DNA of 46,002 nt from Christensenella sp. UBA7102 (GTDB taxonomy: Bacteria > Bacillota > Clostridia > Christensenellales > UBA1750), in NCBI GenBank assembly GCA_002492415.1, contig DKYK01000056.1, positions 36,700-82,701 on the forward strand, written 5' to 3'. The position numbers and the translations under genes are program-made. The notes under the pieces were generated by a model. It was not told the origin of the DNA. It did no database searches and saw only the letters and a list, made by a program, of their open reading frames with translations. Numbering within the stretch: the stretch's first letter is position 1; each line of letters begins with the position of its first letter. This document shows positions 32,044-39,752 of this stretch, piece after piece.

Positions 32044-32730
32044 CTACTGTTTCAGGAATTCCTCCACGATCCTGACCGACCGCGCGGCGGCGATTTTGAC
32101 GAACTGGGGATAGTCCATCTGCGCCTTGTCGTCGCCGCCGTCGGAGATGGCGCGGATCACGGCAAAGGGCACGCCGTTGATCGCGCACACCTGGCCGATG
32201 GCGGCGCCCTCCATCTCGGCGGCGCGCGCGTCAAAGTGCGCGCGGATGCGGTCGATCTGCTGCTGCGAGGAGATGAACTGGTCGCCGGAGACGATCAGGC
32301 CGCGCACAGGCTCCACGCCCACGCTGCGCGCCGCGGCGCAGGCGCGGTCGCACAGCGCCGCATCGCAGCGCATCTCCACCGCGTCCAGCCCGGGAATCAG
32401 GCCCACCGGGTCGCCCAGGGCGGAAGTATCCATGTCGTGCTGCGCCACGGCGGTGGCCACCACCACATCCAGGATCTTCACCCCGCTGCCGATGCCGCCG
32501 GCAACGCCGGTGTTCAGAATCGCATCCGGCTTAAAGAGCAGGATCATGGTCTGCGCGCACATGGCGGCGTTGACCTTGCCGATGCCCGCCACCGCCAGCA
32601 CCACGTCCCGCCCGCACAGCGTGCCCTCCCAGAACTCCATACCCGATACTTCCGTGCGCCGCGCGCCCTCCATCCTGTCGCGCAGCGCCTCTACCTCCAC
32701 CGTCATCGCGCCGATCAGCCCGATTTTCAT
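32044..32730 (-). CDS. mtnN: 5'-methylthioadenosine/S-adenosylhomocysteine nucleosidase
   Basis: The 228-residue enzyme removes adenine from methylthioadenosine and S-adenosylhomocysteine, the latter giving S-ribosylhomocysteine, the substrate of LuxS. The N-terminal MKIGLIGAMTVEVE places the general base Glu12. The family blocks NTGVAGGIG, ISSQQQIDRIR, AAEMEGAAIGQV (active-site Glu) and RAISDGGDD (catalytic Asp) are complete. Length is typical. ATG 32730 has GGGAGGATG upstream. The gene is divergent from luxS and has its own consensus promoter at 32766-32794. Confidence 0.97.
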   Translation of the reverse strand: MKIGLIGAMTVEVEALRDRMEGARRTEVSGMEFWEGTLCGRDVVLAVAGIGKVNAAMCAQTMILLFKPDAILNTGVAGGIGSGVKILDVVVATAVAQHDMDTSALGDPVGLIPGLDAVEMRCDAALCDRACAAARSVGVEPVRGLIVSGDQFISSQQQIDRIRAHFDARAAEMEGAAIGQVCAINGVPFAVIRAISDGGDDKAQMDYPQFVKIAAARSVRIVEEFLKQ

Positions 32731-32765
32731 ACCGCTGCATCCTCCCGTTTTTCATGTTTTTGTCG

Positions 32766-32794
32766 ATTATAGCAGATGCGCGGCGCGCTGTCAA
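32766..32794 (-). promoter_or_regulatory. Consensus promoter of mtnN
   Basis: On the minus strand TTGACA (32789-32794) and TATAAT (32766-32771) are 17 bases apart. No S-adenosylmethionine or S-adenosylhomocysteine riboswitch can be seen in the 35-base leader. Confidence 0.85.
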
Positions 32795-32803
32795 AAATTT
32801 TCC

Positions 32804-32831
32804 TTGCATTGCGGGCGCTTTCTGCTATAAT
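32804..32831 (+). promoter_or_regulatory. Promoter of luxS
   Basis: TTGCAT (32804-32809) and TATAAT (32826-32831) are 16 bases apart, with an extended TGC before the -10. It is back-to-back with the mtnN promoter; only nine bases lie between the two -35 boxes. Confidence 0.8.
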
Positions 32832-32886
32832 AGTCCTGGATCATATTCTGATTGTTTTAGTCGGATTTGCAAAGGAGCGAAGCATC

Positions 32887-33345
32887 ATGCAGAAAAAGAT
32901 CATCGCCAGCTTCGCGGTGGACCACCGCGGCATGCAGCCCGGCGTGTACTTTCGGGAGGACGAGCGCGCGGGCGTGCCCGTGCTGACGGCGGACGTGCGC
33001 TTTTACACCCCCAACGCGGGCCGCTACCTGACCACCACCGAGGCCCACACCATCGAGCACCTGCTGGCCACCTACCTGCGTTCGTCGGCCTGGGCGGACC
33101 ATATCGTCTACTTCGGGCCCATGGGCTGCCGCACGGGGTTCTACCTGCTGACCATCGGCATGACGGAAGAGGCGGTGTGCGCGCTGCTGCGCGAGGTGAT
33201 CGCGCTGTCCTTTTCCGAGACGGCGGTGCCGGGCGCGGCCGAGGAGCAGTGCGGCAACTACCGCGACCTGTCGCTGCGCGAGGGCGTGGAGGCGCTGCGG
33301 GAATTCCTGCCCAAGTGCACCCGCAGGGAATATAAACCGCTCTAA
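32887..33345 (+). CDS. luxS: S-ribosylhomocysteine lyase
   Basis: The 152-residue metalloenzyme splits S-ribosylhomocysteine into homocysteine and the autoinducer-2 precursor DPD. The metal site is H-x-x-E-H in HTIEHLLATYLR and the later Cys in EEQCGNYRDL. The active-site Cys is in GPMGCRTGFYLL. Length and spacing match the family. ATG 32887 has AAAGGAG upstream. With divergent mtnN it forms the two-step recycling path of S-adenosylhomocysteine. No terminator was recognised before the potA operon. Confidence 0.97.
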   Translation: MQKKIIASFAVDHRGMQPGVYFREDERAGVPVLTADVRFYTPNAGRYLTTTEAHTIEHLLATYLRSSAWADHIVYFGPMGCRTGFYLLTIGMTEEAVCALLREVIALSFSETAVPGAAEEQCGNYRDLSLREGVEALREFLPKCTRREYKPL

Positions 33346-33367
33346 TGCAGGAAAGCGAATATTTAAC

Positions 33368-33397
33368 TTGCAATTTCACCATGATGACGCATACTAT
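33368..33397 (+). promoter_or_regulatory. Possible promoter of the pot operon
   Basis: TTGCAA (33368-33373) and TACTAT (33392-33397) are 18 bases apart in an AT-rich gap of 93 bases before potA. The match is weak. Confidence 0.35.
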
Positions 33398-33438
33398 ACA
33401 TAAAAATACATGCTTGATTTCGGAGGTGCGCGCCGGCT

Positions 33439-34524
33439 ATGCCGCAGTCCATTTTGACATTACAGAACATACACAAGTCCTTTGACGGCGCAACGGTGCT
33501 GGACGGCATCTCGCTGTCGGTCGAGGCGGGGCAGTTCGTCACGCTGCTGGGGCCTTCCGGCTGCGGCAAGACCACCACGCTGCGCATCATCGCGGGGCTG
33601 GAGCAGCCGGATGAGGGCGCGGTGATCCTGGGCGGCGCGGACGTGACCCGGCTGCCGCCCGAAAAGCGCGCCGTCAACACGGTGTTTCAAAACTACGCGC
33701 TGTTCCCGCACATGAACGTGCACCGCAACATCGCTTACAGCCTGCGCCTGCGCAGGGAAAAAAAGGACGTGATCGACAAGCGCGTGGAGGAGCTGCTGTC
33801 CATCGTGCAGCTGGAGGGCTACGGCAGGCGCATGCCCGCGCAGCTGTCCGGCGGGCAGAGGCAGCGCGTGGCCATCGCGCGCGCGCTGGCCTGCGATCCG
33901 CAGCTGCTGCTGCTGGACGAGCCGCTGGGCGCGCTGGACCTGCAGCTGCGCCGCCAGATGCAGGTGGAGCTCAAGGCCCTGCAGCAAAAGCTGGGCATCA
34001 CCTTCATCTACATCACGCACGACCAGGAAGAGGCGCTGAACATGTCCGATCTGATCGCGGTGATGAACGGCGGGCGCTTTGAACAGATCGGCAGCCCCGA
34101 GGACATCTATGAGCGGCCCGCCACGCGCTTTGCCGCGCAGTTCATCGGGCAGAGCAACATACTGGAGGGCACGGTTAAGCAGGCCATGGAGGGCCGCGCG
34201 CAGGTGGAGCTGTGCCCCGGCAACTTCGTCACGGTAAACGGCGACTTTGCCCCCGGCGAGCGCATCGCGCTGTCGGTGCGGGCCGAGCGCATCGATTACG
34301 GCAACGCCGCGCAGTACGGCTTCCACCTGACGGGCGCAATCAAGCTGCACAGCTACATCGGCGGCGTGCTGCGCACCACCATCACGCTGCCCACCGGCCA
34401 GGAGCTGCTCATCACGGGCGCAAACCCCGTGTCCACCTACCCTGCCGGCTGCACGGTGCAGGTGTTCTGGGACCCGGCTGTGGCCGCGGTCGTGGAAAGG
34501 GGGCGCGCGCAGGGTGCTCGGTAA
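33439..34524 (+). CDS. potA: Spermidine/putrescine import ATP-binding protein
   Basis: The 361-residue ATPase energises the PotABCD polyamine importer. Walker A is GPSGCGKTT, the Q-loop is NTVFQNYALFPHM, the signature is LSGGQRQRVAIARAL, Walker B is LLLLDEPLGALD and the switch His is ITHDQEEAL. The C-terminal 100 residues form the TOBE-type regulatory domain, with FIGQSNILEG at its start. The start ATG follows GGAGG by 12 bases. The potB start lies within the potA end. Confidence 0.95.
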   Translation: MPQSILTLQNIHKSFDGATVLDGISLSVEAGQFVTLLGPSGCGKTTTLRIIAGLEQPDEGAVILGGADVTRLPPEKRAVNTVFQNYALFPHMNVHRNIAYSLRLRREKKDVIDKRVEELLSIVQLEGYGRRMPAQLSGGQRQRVAIARALACDPQLLLLDEPLGALDLQLRRQMQVELKALQQKLGITFIYITHDQEEALNMSDLIAVMNGGRFEQIGSPEDIYERPATRFAAQFIGQSNILEGTVKQAMEGRAQVELCPGNFVTVNGDFAPGERIALSVRAERIDYGNAAQYGFHLTGAIKLHSYIGGVLRTTITLPTGQELLITGANPVSTYPAGCTVQVFWDPAVAAVVERGRAQGAR

Positions 34525-35392
34525 ACCCAACGCCGCAAAGGGCGGCAAAAAGCGCGTCATCTCCCCCACGGTCTGGCCGCTGTACATCTGGACGGCGCTG
34601 TTCGTTGCGCTGCCGCTGGTGTACGTGGTGACCATCTCCTTCCTTAAAAAGGACGAGATCTGGGGCGTGACCAACCAGTTCACGCTGGGCAACTATCTCT
34701 CGCTGTTTGACCCGGTGTACTTAAAGGTATTCGGCCAGTCCTTCCTGGTGGCCGTCAGTACCACGGCCTTGACGCTGCTGATCGGCTATCCGTTTGCCTA
34801 CTTTACCGCCAAGTTCTCCCCCGCGGTGCGCTCCTTCATTATTTTGCTGCTGATGGCGCCCTTCTGGGTGAACTCGCTGCTGCGGCTCAACGGCTGGATC
34901 ATACTGCTCAAGGCCAACGGCCCGGTCAACGAGCTGCTGATGCGGCTGGGGCTGGCGCAGGAGCCGCTAAAGCTGCTGTACAACGGCGGGGCGATGATGC
35001 TGGGCATGGTCTATGCGCTGCTGCCCTTTATGATCACCTCCATCTACAACTCGGTGGAGAAGCTGGACTGGTCGGTGATCGAGGCGGCGCGCGACCTGGG
35101 CGCCTCGCCCGCAAAGGCGTTTTTCACGGTGACGGTGCCGCTGACGGTGCCGGGCATCGTGGCGGGCTGCGTGCTGGTCTTCGTGCCGTCGATGGGTCTG
35201 TTCTTCATCAGCGACCTGCTGGGCGGCGCAAAGTCGCTGCTGCTGGGCAACCTGATCAAAAACGAGCTGATGCAGGCGCGCAACTGGCCCATGGGCGCGA
35301 CGCTGTCCATCGCCATGCTGCTCTTCACATTCGCCTTCATCGGCATCTATAAGAGGGTAACAGGGGAAAAGACCCTGGGTGGCATCAAATGA
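34514..35392 (+). CDS. potB: Spermidine/putrescine ABC transporter permease
   Basis: The 292-residue protein has six membrane segments and the typical coupling loop EAARDLGASPAKAFFTVTVPLTVPG. It belongs to the PotB group of inner-membrane permease subunits. The GTG start at 34514 overlaps potA by 11 bases; the ribosome site AAAGGGGG lies about 11 bases upstream. Its end overlaps the potC start (ATGATG at 35389). Confidence 0.94.
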   Translation: MLGKPNAAKGGKKRVISPTVWPLYIWTALFVALPLVYVVTISFLKKDEIWGVTNQFTLGNYLSLFDPVYLKVFGQSFLVAVSTTALTLLIGYPFAYFTAKFSPAVRSFIILLLMAPFWVNSLLRLNGWIILLKANGPVNELLMRLGLAQEPLKLLYNGGAMMLGMVYALLPFMITSIYNSVEKLDWSVIEAARDLGASPAKAFFTVTVPLTVPGIVAGCVLVFVPSMGLFFISDLLGGAKSLLLGNLIKNELMQARNWPMGATLSIAMLLFTFAFIGIYKRVTGEKTLGGIK

Positions 35393-36171
35393 TGAAGAAG
35401 AATTCCTGGCGCTCCAGGCTGTTTGTGGCGCTGGTGCTGCTGTTCAACTACCTGCCCATCTTCATCGTGGTGCTCTACTCCTTCAACGCCTCCAAGTACG
35501 GCAACTGGGCGGGGCTGTCGCTTCAGTGGTACGAAAAGCTGATGGGCAACGCGCAGATCCTGCGCTCGCTGAAGAACTCGCTGCTGCTGGCCTTCTCCTC
35601 GTGCGCGCTGTCGATTCTGATCGGCACGGCGGGCGCGGTGGGCATGGCGCGGTCTCACTTTCGCACGCAGAATCTGCTGGAAAACGTGTCCATGATCCCC
35701 ATGATGCTGCCCGAGATCATACTGGGCATGGCCTATCTTTCCTTCTTCTCCATATTGAAGGTGTCCTTTGGCATGGTGACGCTCATCATCGCGCACGTCA
35801 CCTTCTGCATCCCCTACATCTTCATCAACGTGCAGAGCCGCCTTGCGGGGCTGGACCCCGCCTATGTCGAGGCGGCGCGCGACCTGGGCGCCAGCCCCAC
35901 GCGCGCCTTCTGGGACGTGACGCTGCCGCTGATCTCCCCCGCCATCACCTCGGGCGCGCTGCTGGCCTTTGCCATGTCCATGGACGATGTGGTCATCTCC
36001 TTCTTTGTGACGGGCACTACGTCCAACACGCTGCCGCTGCAGGTGTATTCCATGCTCAAAATGGGCGTGACCCCCGAGGTCAACGCGCTGTGCACGCTGA
36101 TGCTGCTGGCGGTATTCGCCGCGCTGGGGCTGTACGCGCTGCTGCGCCGCGTTTTGCGCAAACGGGCCTGA
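35389..36171 (+). CDS. potC: Spermidine/putrescine ABC transporter permease
   Basis: The 260-residue permease has six membrane segments. The coupling loop is VEAARDLGASPTRAFWDVTLPL, and SMDDVVISFFVTG is the usual potC segment. It pairs with PotB. It starts within the potB stop, so translation is coupled, and is followed by potD after 63 bases. Confidence 0.94.
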   Translation: MMKKNSWRSRLFVALVLLFNYLPIFIVVLYSFNASKYGNWAGLSLQWYEKLMGNAQILRSLKNSLLLAFSSCALSILIGTAGAVGMARSHFRTQNLLENVSMIPMMLPEIILGMAYLSFFSILKVSFGMVTLIIAHVTFCIPYIFINVQSRLAGLDPAYVEAARDLGASPTRAFWDVTLPLISPAITSGALLAFAMSMDDVVISFFVTGTTSNTLPLQVYSMLKMGVTPEVNALCTLMLLAVFAALGLYALLRRVLRKRA

Positions 36172-36234
36172 TCGCTCCGCCGGTCTCCCCGGCGTTGGGA
36201 TAAAAAATCATTTTCTTGGAGGATCTAACGCAAA

Positions 36235-37290
36235 ATGAAAAAGACTGTCGTCCGCCTTCTGGCTCTGGTGATGGTGCTCTCGCTCGCGCTGCTGGGCGCG
36301 GGCTGCTCCTCTTCCAACAAAAAGGGCGAGCTGGTCATCTTCTCCTGGGCCGACTACATCGACCCCGACCTGCTCAAGGAATTCACCGCGAGCACCGGCA
36401 TCGAGATCAACTACAACTACTTCAACTCCGAGGAGGAGATGCTCTCCAAGCTGGAGGCCGTGGACGGCGGCGAGTACGATATCGTGATCGCTTCCGACTA
36501 CATCATCAACATCGCCCGCAAGGAGAACCTGCTCAAGGAAATCGACAAGAGCAAGGTGCCCAACTACGAAAACCTCAACGAGGACTACCTCAACCAGTAC
36601 TACGACCCCGAGGGCAAGTACACCATCCCCTACGTTGCGGGCACGCCGCTGATCGTGTACGACCCCTCCCGCGTCACCTGCCAGATCACCGGCTATGGCA
36701 GCCTGTGGGACGAGAGCCTGAAGGACCAGATCGTCGTGATGGACCACATGCGCAACGTCATCGGCTTTACGCTCAAGTCCATGGGCTACTCGCTCAACGA
36801 GCAGGACCCCGAGGTCATCGCCAAGGCCGGCGAGAAGCTGCTCGCCCTCAAGCCCAACATCCGCGCGCTGGACGGCGACACCCCGCACGAGAAGCTGATC
36901 TCCGGCGAGTGCACTGTGGGCTACATCTTCACCTCCCAGGTCTCCGCCGTGCTGTCCGAGCGGCCGGATTTCAAGGTCGTCTACCCCGAGGAGGGCATGG
37001 GCTTTGGCATCGACTCGCTGTTCATGCCCGCCAACGCGCCGCACGAGGACGCCGCGCTGCAGTTCATGAATTTCCTGTGCGATCCCGAGATCAGCGCGCG
37101 CGCGTCGGTGTTCACGCAGTACATCAACTGCAACAAGGCCGCCACGCAGTACCTGCCCGAGGAGTTCCTGAACAACCAGGCCGTCAACATCCCCGCCGAT
37201 ATCCTGGGCGACATCGAGTTCATGCAGGATATCTCCTCTGAGGCGACCGAGCAGATGAACGAGATCTGGAACACCTTCAAGCAGTCTTAA
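36235..37290 (+). CDS. potD: Polyamine-binding lipoprotein
   Basis: The 351-residue lipoprotein has a signal sequence ending in the lipobox LGAGC with lipid-modified Cys24. The rest is a periplasmic-binding-protein fold of the PotD/F type: VIFSWADYIDPDLL at the start and SDYIINIARKENLL. The N-terminal WADYID is part of the polyamine-binding region. It captures spermidine or putrescine outside the membrane. GGAGG lies 12 bases before ATG 36235. Copy B of the repeat element follows 18 bases after the stop. Confidence 0.94.
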   Translation: MKKTVVRLLALVMVLSLALLGAGCSSSNKKGELVIFSWADYIDPDLLKEFTASTGIEINYNYFNSEEEMLSKLEAVDGGEYDIVIASDYIINIARKENLLKEIDKSKVPNYENLNEDYLNQYYDPEGKYTIPYVAGTPLIVYDPSRVTCQITGYGSLWDESLKDQIVVMDHMRNVIGFTLKSMGYSLNEQDPEVIAKAGEKLLALKPNIRALDGDTPHEKLISGECTVGYIFTSQVSAVLSERPDFKVVYPEEGMGFGIDSLFMPANAPHEDAALQFMNFLCDPEISARASVFTQYINCNKAATQYLPEEFLNNQAVNIPADILGDIEFMQDISSEATEQMNEIWNTFKQS

Positions 37291-37308
37291 CCCGCAGCTC
37301 CGCTGCGT

Positions 37309-37508
37309 CGCAAAAGATGAGTGCTCATCTTTTGCGAGGAAGCGATTTTCCATCGGCAGATGGTTTGAGAACGGATTGGGCTGCGTGCTCGTCCATTTTC
37401 GGATGCCTGACTTACAGAAAATCGCGCCGAAGCCGGGGTACACGCCCCCGGCTTCGGATTGAAGATGAAGGGGGGTACCCCTTCAAGCTTCCCCCAGGGT
37501 ATCCCATC
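37309..37508 (+). repeat. Structured intergenic element, copy B
   Basis: The element starts with a 13-bp perfect palindrome (37309-37321 with 37324-37336, arm CGCAAAAGATGAG). A wide stem GCGATTTTC/GAAAATCGC follows, with TTTTCGGATG inside. Next come a 12-bp perfect hairpin (arm CCGAAGCCGGGG) near 37427-37457 and an 8-bp hairpin TGAAGGGG/CCCCTTCA. It ends with the block 37478-37508 shared with copy A. It fills most of the space between potD and the amidohydrolase gene and could act as a terminator, a processing site or an RNA. Confidence 0.65.
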
Positions 37509-37582
37509 ACAGTTTCTGGCAGGCAGAGGGGACGTGTTCCGGCGCGTCCCCTTTCCCATTGATTTGCAGGAGATAAACAGAA

Positions 37583-38986
37583 ATGGAATATACGCTTTGC
37601 ATCAACAACGGGCTGGTCGTGGATCCCGAGGCGGGAGAGGCCCGTTTGGCCTCGGTGGGCGTAAGGGATGGCCGCATCGCGGCGGTATCCAACCTTCCGC
37701 TGCATGCGGATACCGAGCTTGACGCCGCAGGGCACGTGGTGTGCCCCGGGTTTATTGATGTGCACGGTCACGTGGACGGCGTGACCACCTACCCCGACCA
37801 CAGGGCCTGCGCGCGCCTGTCGCTGCTCCAGGGCGTGACCACCATGGTCAGCGGCAACTGCGGCATCTCCGTGCAGGACGTGACGGCCTTCTTCGACCGC
37901 ACGGACGCGGGCTACCCCCTTCACCACGCAGAGCTTGTGGGCGGCTCGACGCTGCGCAAAATGGTGGGCGCGTGCAACATCTACGCGCCGGTGACGCCCG
38001 AGCAGCTGCGGCACATGCGCTGTATCGCGCGCCAGCAGCTGTGCAAGGGCGCGGCGGGGCTGTCCTTTGGCATGGGCTACACGCCGGGCACCACGGTGGA
38101 CGAGGCCGTGGAGCTGTCCAGGGTAGCCGCGGAGTACGGCCGCGTGGTCTCCATCGACACGCGCATGCGCGACGATTGGGATCTGGACTCCCTGCGCGAC
38201 GCGATTGCCATCGCCCGGCGCTCGGGGGCCCGCGTGCTGGTCAGCCACCTGGTCTACCAGTACGGCGAGCATCTGATGGGCGAGGCGCTGGCGCTGCTGG
38301 ACGAAGCGCGGGCGCAGGGCGTGGACATCTGGGCGGACAGCGGGCTGTACGTGGACTGGGCCTCCTCCGTGGGCTCGGAGTGCTTCCGCGAGAGCTACAT
38401 CTGCGCGCACGAGAACCGGCTGCCCAGCCTGGTGGTGGCCACCGGCGAATACACCGGCCGCTCGCTGGATGAGGAGCTCTACCACATCATGCGCACGCTG
38501 CACCCCAACGAAACCGTCATTTGCAAAACCGGCGCGGAGGCCTCCATTCCCATGGCCTTTACGCGGGATTACATCATGCCCTCCTCGGACACCGCGCCCT
38601 ACGAGCCCCGGCAGGGGCATCCGCAGATCGCGGGCAGCTTTGCCGGCTTCTTCCGCCTGGCGCGTCAGACGGGCGCGCCGCAGCTGGTGGAGGCGGTGCG
38701 CCGCGCCACGCTGCTGCCCGCGCAGGTGATGGGCTTTGCGCGCAAGGGCCGCATCGCCTTGGGCGCGGACGCGGACCTGGTGGTGTTCGACCCGCAGGCC
38801 ATCCGCGACAACGCCGCCTATGTAGACAAGGGCGTGCCCGACGCGCCGCCCGACGGCGTGGATTATGTGCTGGTCGCAGGCAAGCTCGCCGTGCGCGGGC
38901 GCGAGGTGACGGACGACGGCTGCGGCCGCTCGCTGCGCCTGTGCCGCCCCTGCGACGGCTGCCCGCTGCCCTGCCGTCAAAGATGA
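37583..38986 (+). CDS. Amidohydrolase of the D-aminoacylase family
   Basis: The 467-residue protein has the family metal motif FIDVHGHVDGV (His61, His63) and SGNCGIS (Cys93), the latter shared with D-aminoacylases, then VLVSHLVYQYGEH with metal His222 and PSSDTAPY with an Asp. The usual T-H-x-R segment between these reads DTRMRDD, with Arg194 where a metal-binding His is expected. The C-terminus has an odd tail with five Cys (CGRSLRLCRPCDGCPLPC). The family removes N-acyl groups from D-amino acids or opens related rings. ATG 37583 has AGGAG ten bases upstream. The stop lies inside a small palindrome (38979-38998) like the start of the repeat element. Confidence 0.85.
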   Translation: MEYTLCINNGLVVDPEAGEARLASVGVRDGRIAAVSNLPLHADTELDAAGHVVCPGFIDVHGHVDGVTTYPDHRACARLSLLQGVTTMVSGNCGISVQDVTAFFDRTDAGYPLHHAELVGGSTLRKMVGACNIYAPVTPEQLRHMRCIARQQLCKGAAGLSFGMGYTPGTTVDEAVELSRVAAEYGRVVSIDTRMRDDWDLDSLRDAIAIARRSGARVLVSHLVYQYGEHLMGEALALLDEARAQGVDIWADSGLYVDWASSVGSECFRESYICAHENRLPSLVVATGEYTGRSLDEELYHIMRTLHPNETVICKTGAEASIPMAFTRDYIMPSSDTAPYEPRQGHPQIAGSFAGFFRLARQTGAPQLVEAVRRATLLPAQVMGFARKGRIALGADADLVVFDPQAIRDNAAYVDKGVPDAPPDGVDYVLVAGKLAVRGREVTDDGCGRSLRLCRPCDGCPLPCRQR

Positions 38987-39026
38987 ATCCTCATCTTTAG
39001 CGTTTTCCCGTTCCATAATAGCTTGG

Positions 39027-39063
39027 CGCTGCATCCCGCTTCTTTGGGGATGCAGCGTTTTTT
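39027..39063 (+). terminator. Terminator after the amidohydrolase gene
   Basis: CGCTGCATCCC (39027-39037) pairs with GGGATGCAGCG (39047-39057), followed by a run of T residues. It ends 40-80 bases past the stop, convergent with the next gene. Confidence 0.9.
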
Positions 39064-39087
39064 ACTCCCAGCGACGCACCCAACGGG

Positions 39088-39567
39088 TCAATCCGCCACC
39101 TCATTGCCCCACTGGATGCTGACCAGGCGGCAGATATTTTCATAGCGCGCCTCGCTGCCCACCTCCACGATCACCGCCTTGCCGCGGTAGGGGCGGTAGC
39201 GCACGGTCAGGCCCTCCTCCGCGCCGCCCTCGCCCGGCCAGATCGTCATCGTATCGCCGTTGCCAAAGTCCAGCTCCACGCACTCGCCCTCGGGCGCTTC
39301 GCTCGCATAACCGTGGTGCGCGCCGCCGGTGATCTCGCGGAAGATATGGTCGGCATTGTCCCGCGTGATGCTCGTGACGGCGCCGTCGCACACCGCCGTC
39401 ATGCGCCCGCTGCCCTGCGCGCTGGCCACCGAGGCGGCAAAATCGTCGCAAAACCTGCGGTAGCGGTAAGAATAGCCGTAGACCCACACTGCCGCCGCCG
39501 CAAATACCACAATGGGCAGCATCCCCACCGCGATCCATAACCCGATGGTCTCCCGCCTGCTCTTCAT
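39088..39567 (-). CDS. Single-pass membrane protein, function unknown
   Basis: The 159-residue protein has one N-terminal membrane segment (IGLWIAVGMLPIVVFAAAAVWVYG) after a basic start, then about 120 soluble residues, probably outside the cell. These contain mixed strands (AVCDGAVTSITRDNADHIF and TVRYRPYRGKAVIVEVG). No family is recognised. ATG 39567 has GGGGGAGAGG upstream. The frame further left overlaps the URO-D promoter region and is not needed. It stands alone on the minus strand. Confidence 0.72.
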   Translation of the reverse strand: MKSRRETIGLWIAVGMLPIVVFAAAAVWVYGYSYRYRRFCDDFAASVASAQGSGRMTAVCDGAVTSITRDNADHIFREITGGAHHGYASEAPEGECVELDFGNGDTMTIWPGEGGAEEGLTVRYRPYRGKAVIVEVGSEARYENICRLVSIQWGNEVAD

Positions 39568-39678
39568 GGTCCCTCTCCCCCTTTTGCTCCAGTTTACCGG
39601 CCGGGGCGGGGTTTGGCAAGGGGCGGCGTTCCAAAACCGCACATTCCAGTCCGAAACGACGATCCGCGCGGGCGGCGG

Positions 39679-39707
39679 TTGCATTTTTGCCGCGCATCCA
39701 CTATAAT
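39679..39707 (+). promoter_or_regulatory. Promoter of the URO-D-type gene
   Basis: TTGCAT (39679-39684) and TATAAT (39702-39707) are 17 bases apart, 46 bases before ATG 39753. Confidence 0.75.
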
Positions 39708-39752
39708 ATGAATCAACCGCATCCCCAATTTCATTTAAAGAGCCGCTGCGTC

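Noticed and set aside
32731..32886. Possible SAM or SAH riboswitch between mtnN and luxS
   Set aside because: Both leaders are short (about 35-50 bases) and have no room or pairing for such a structure.
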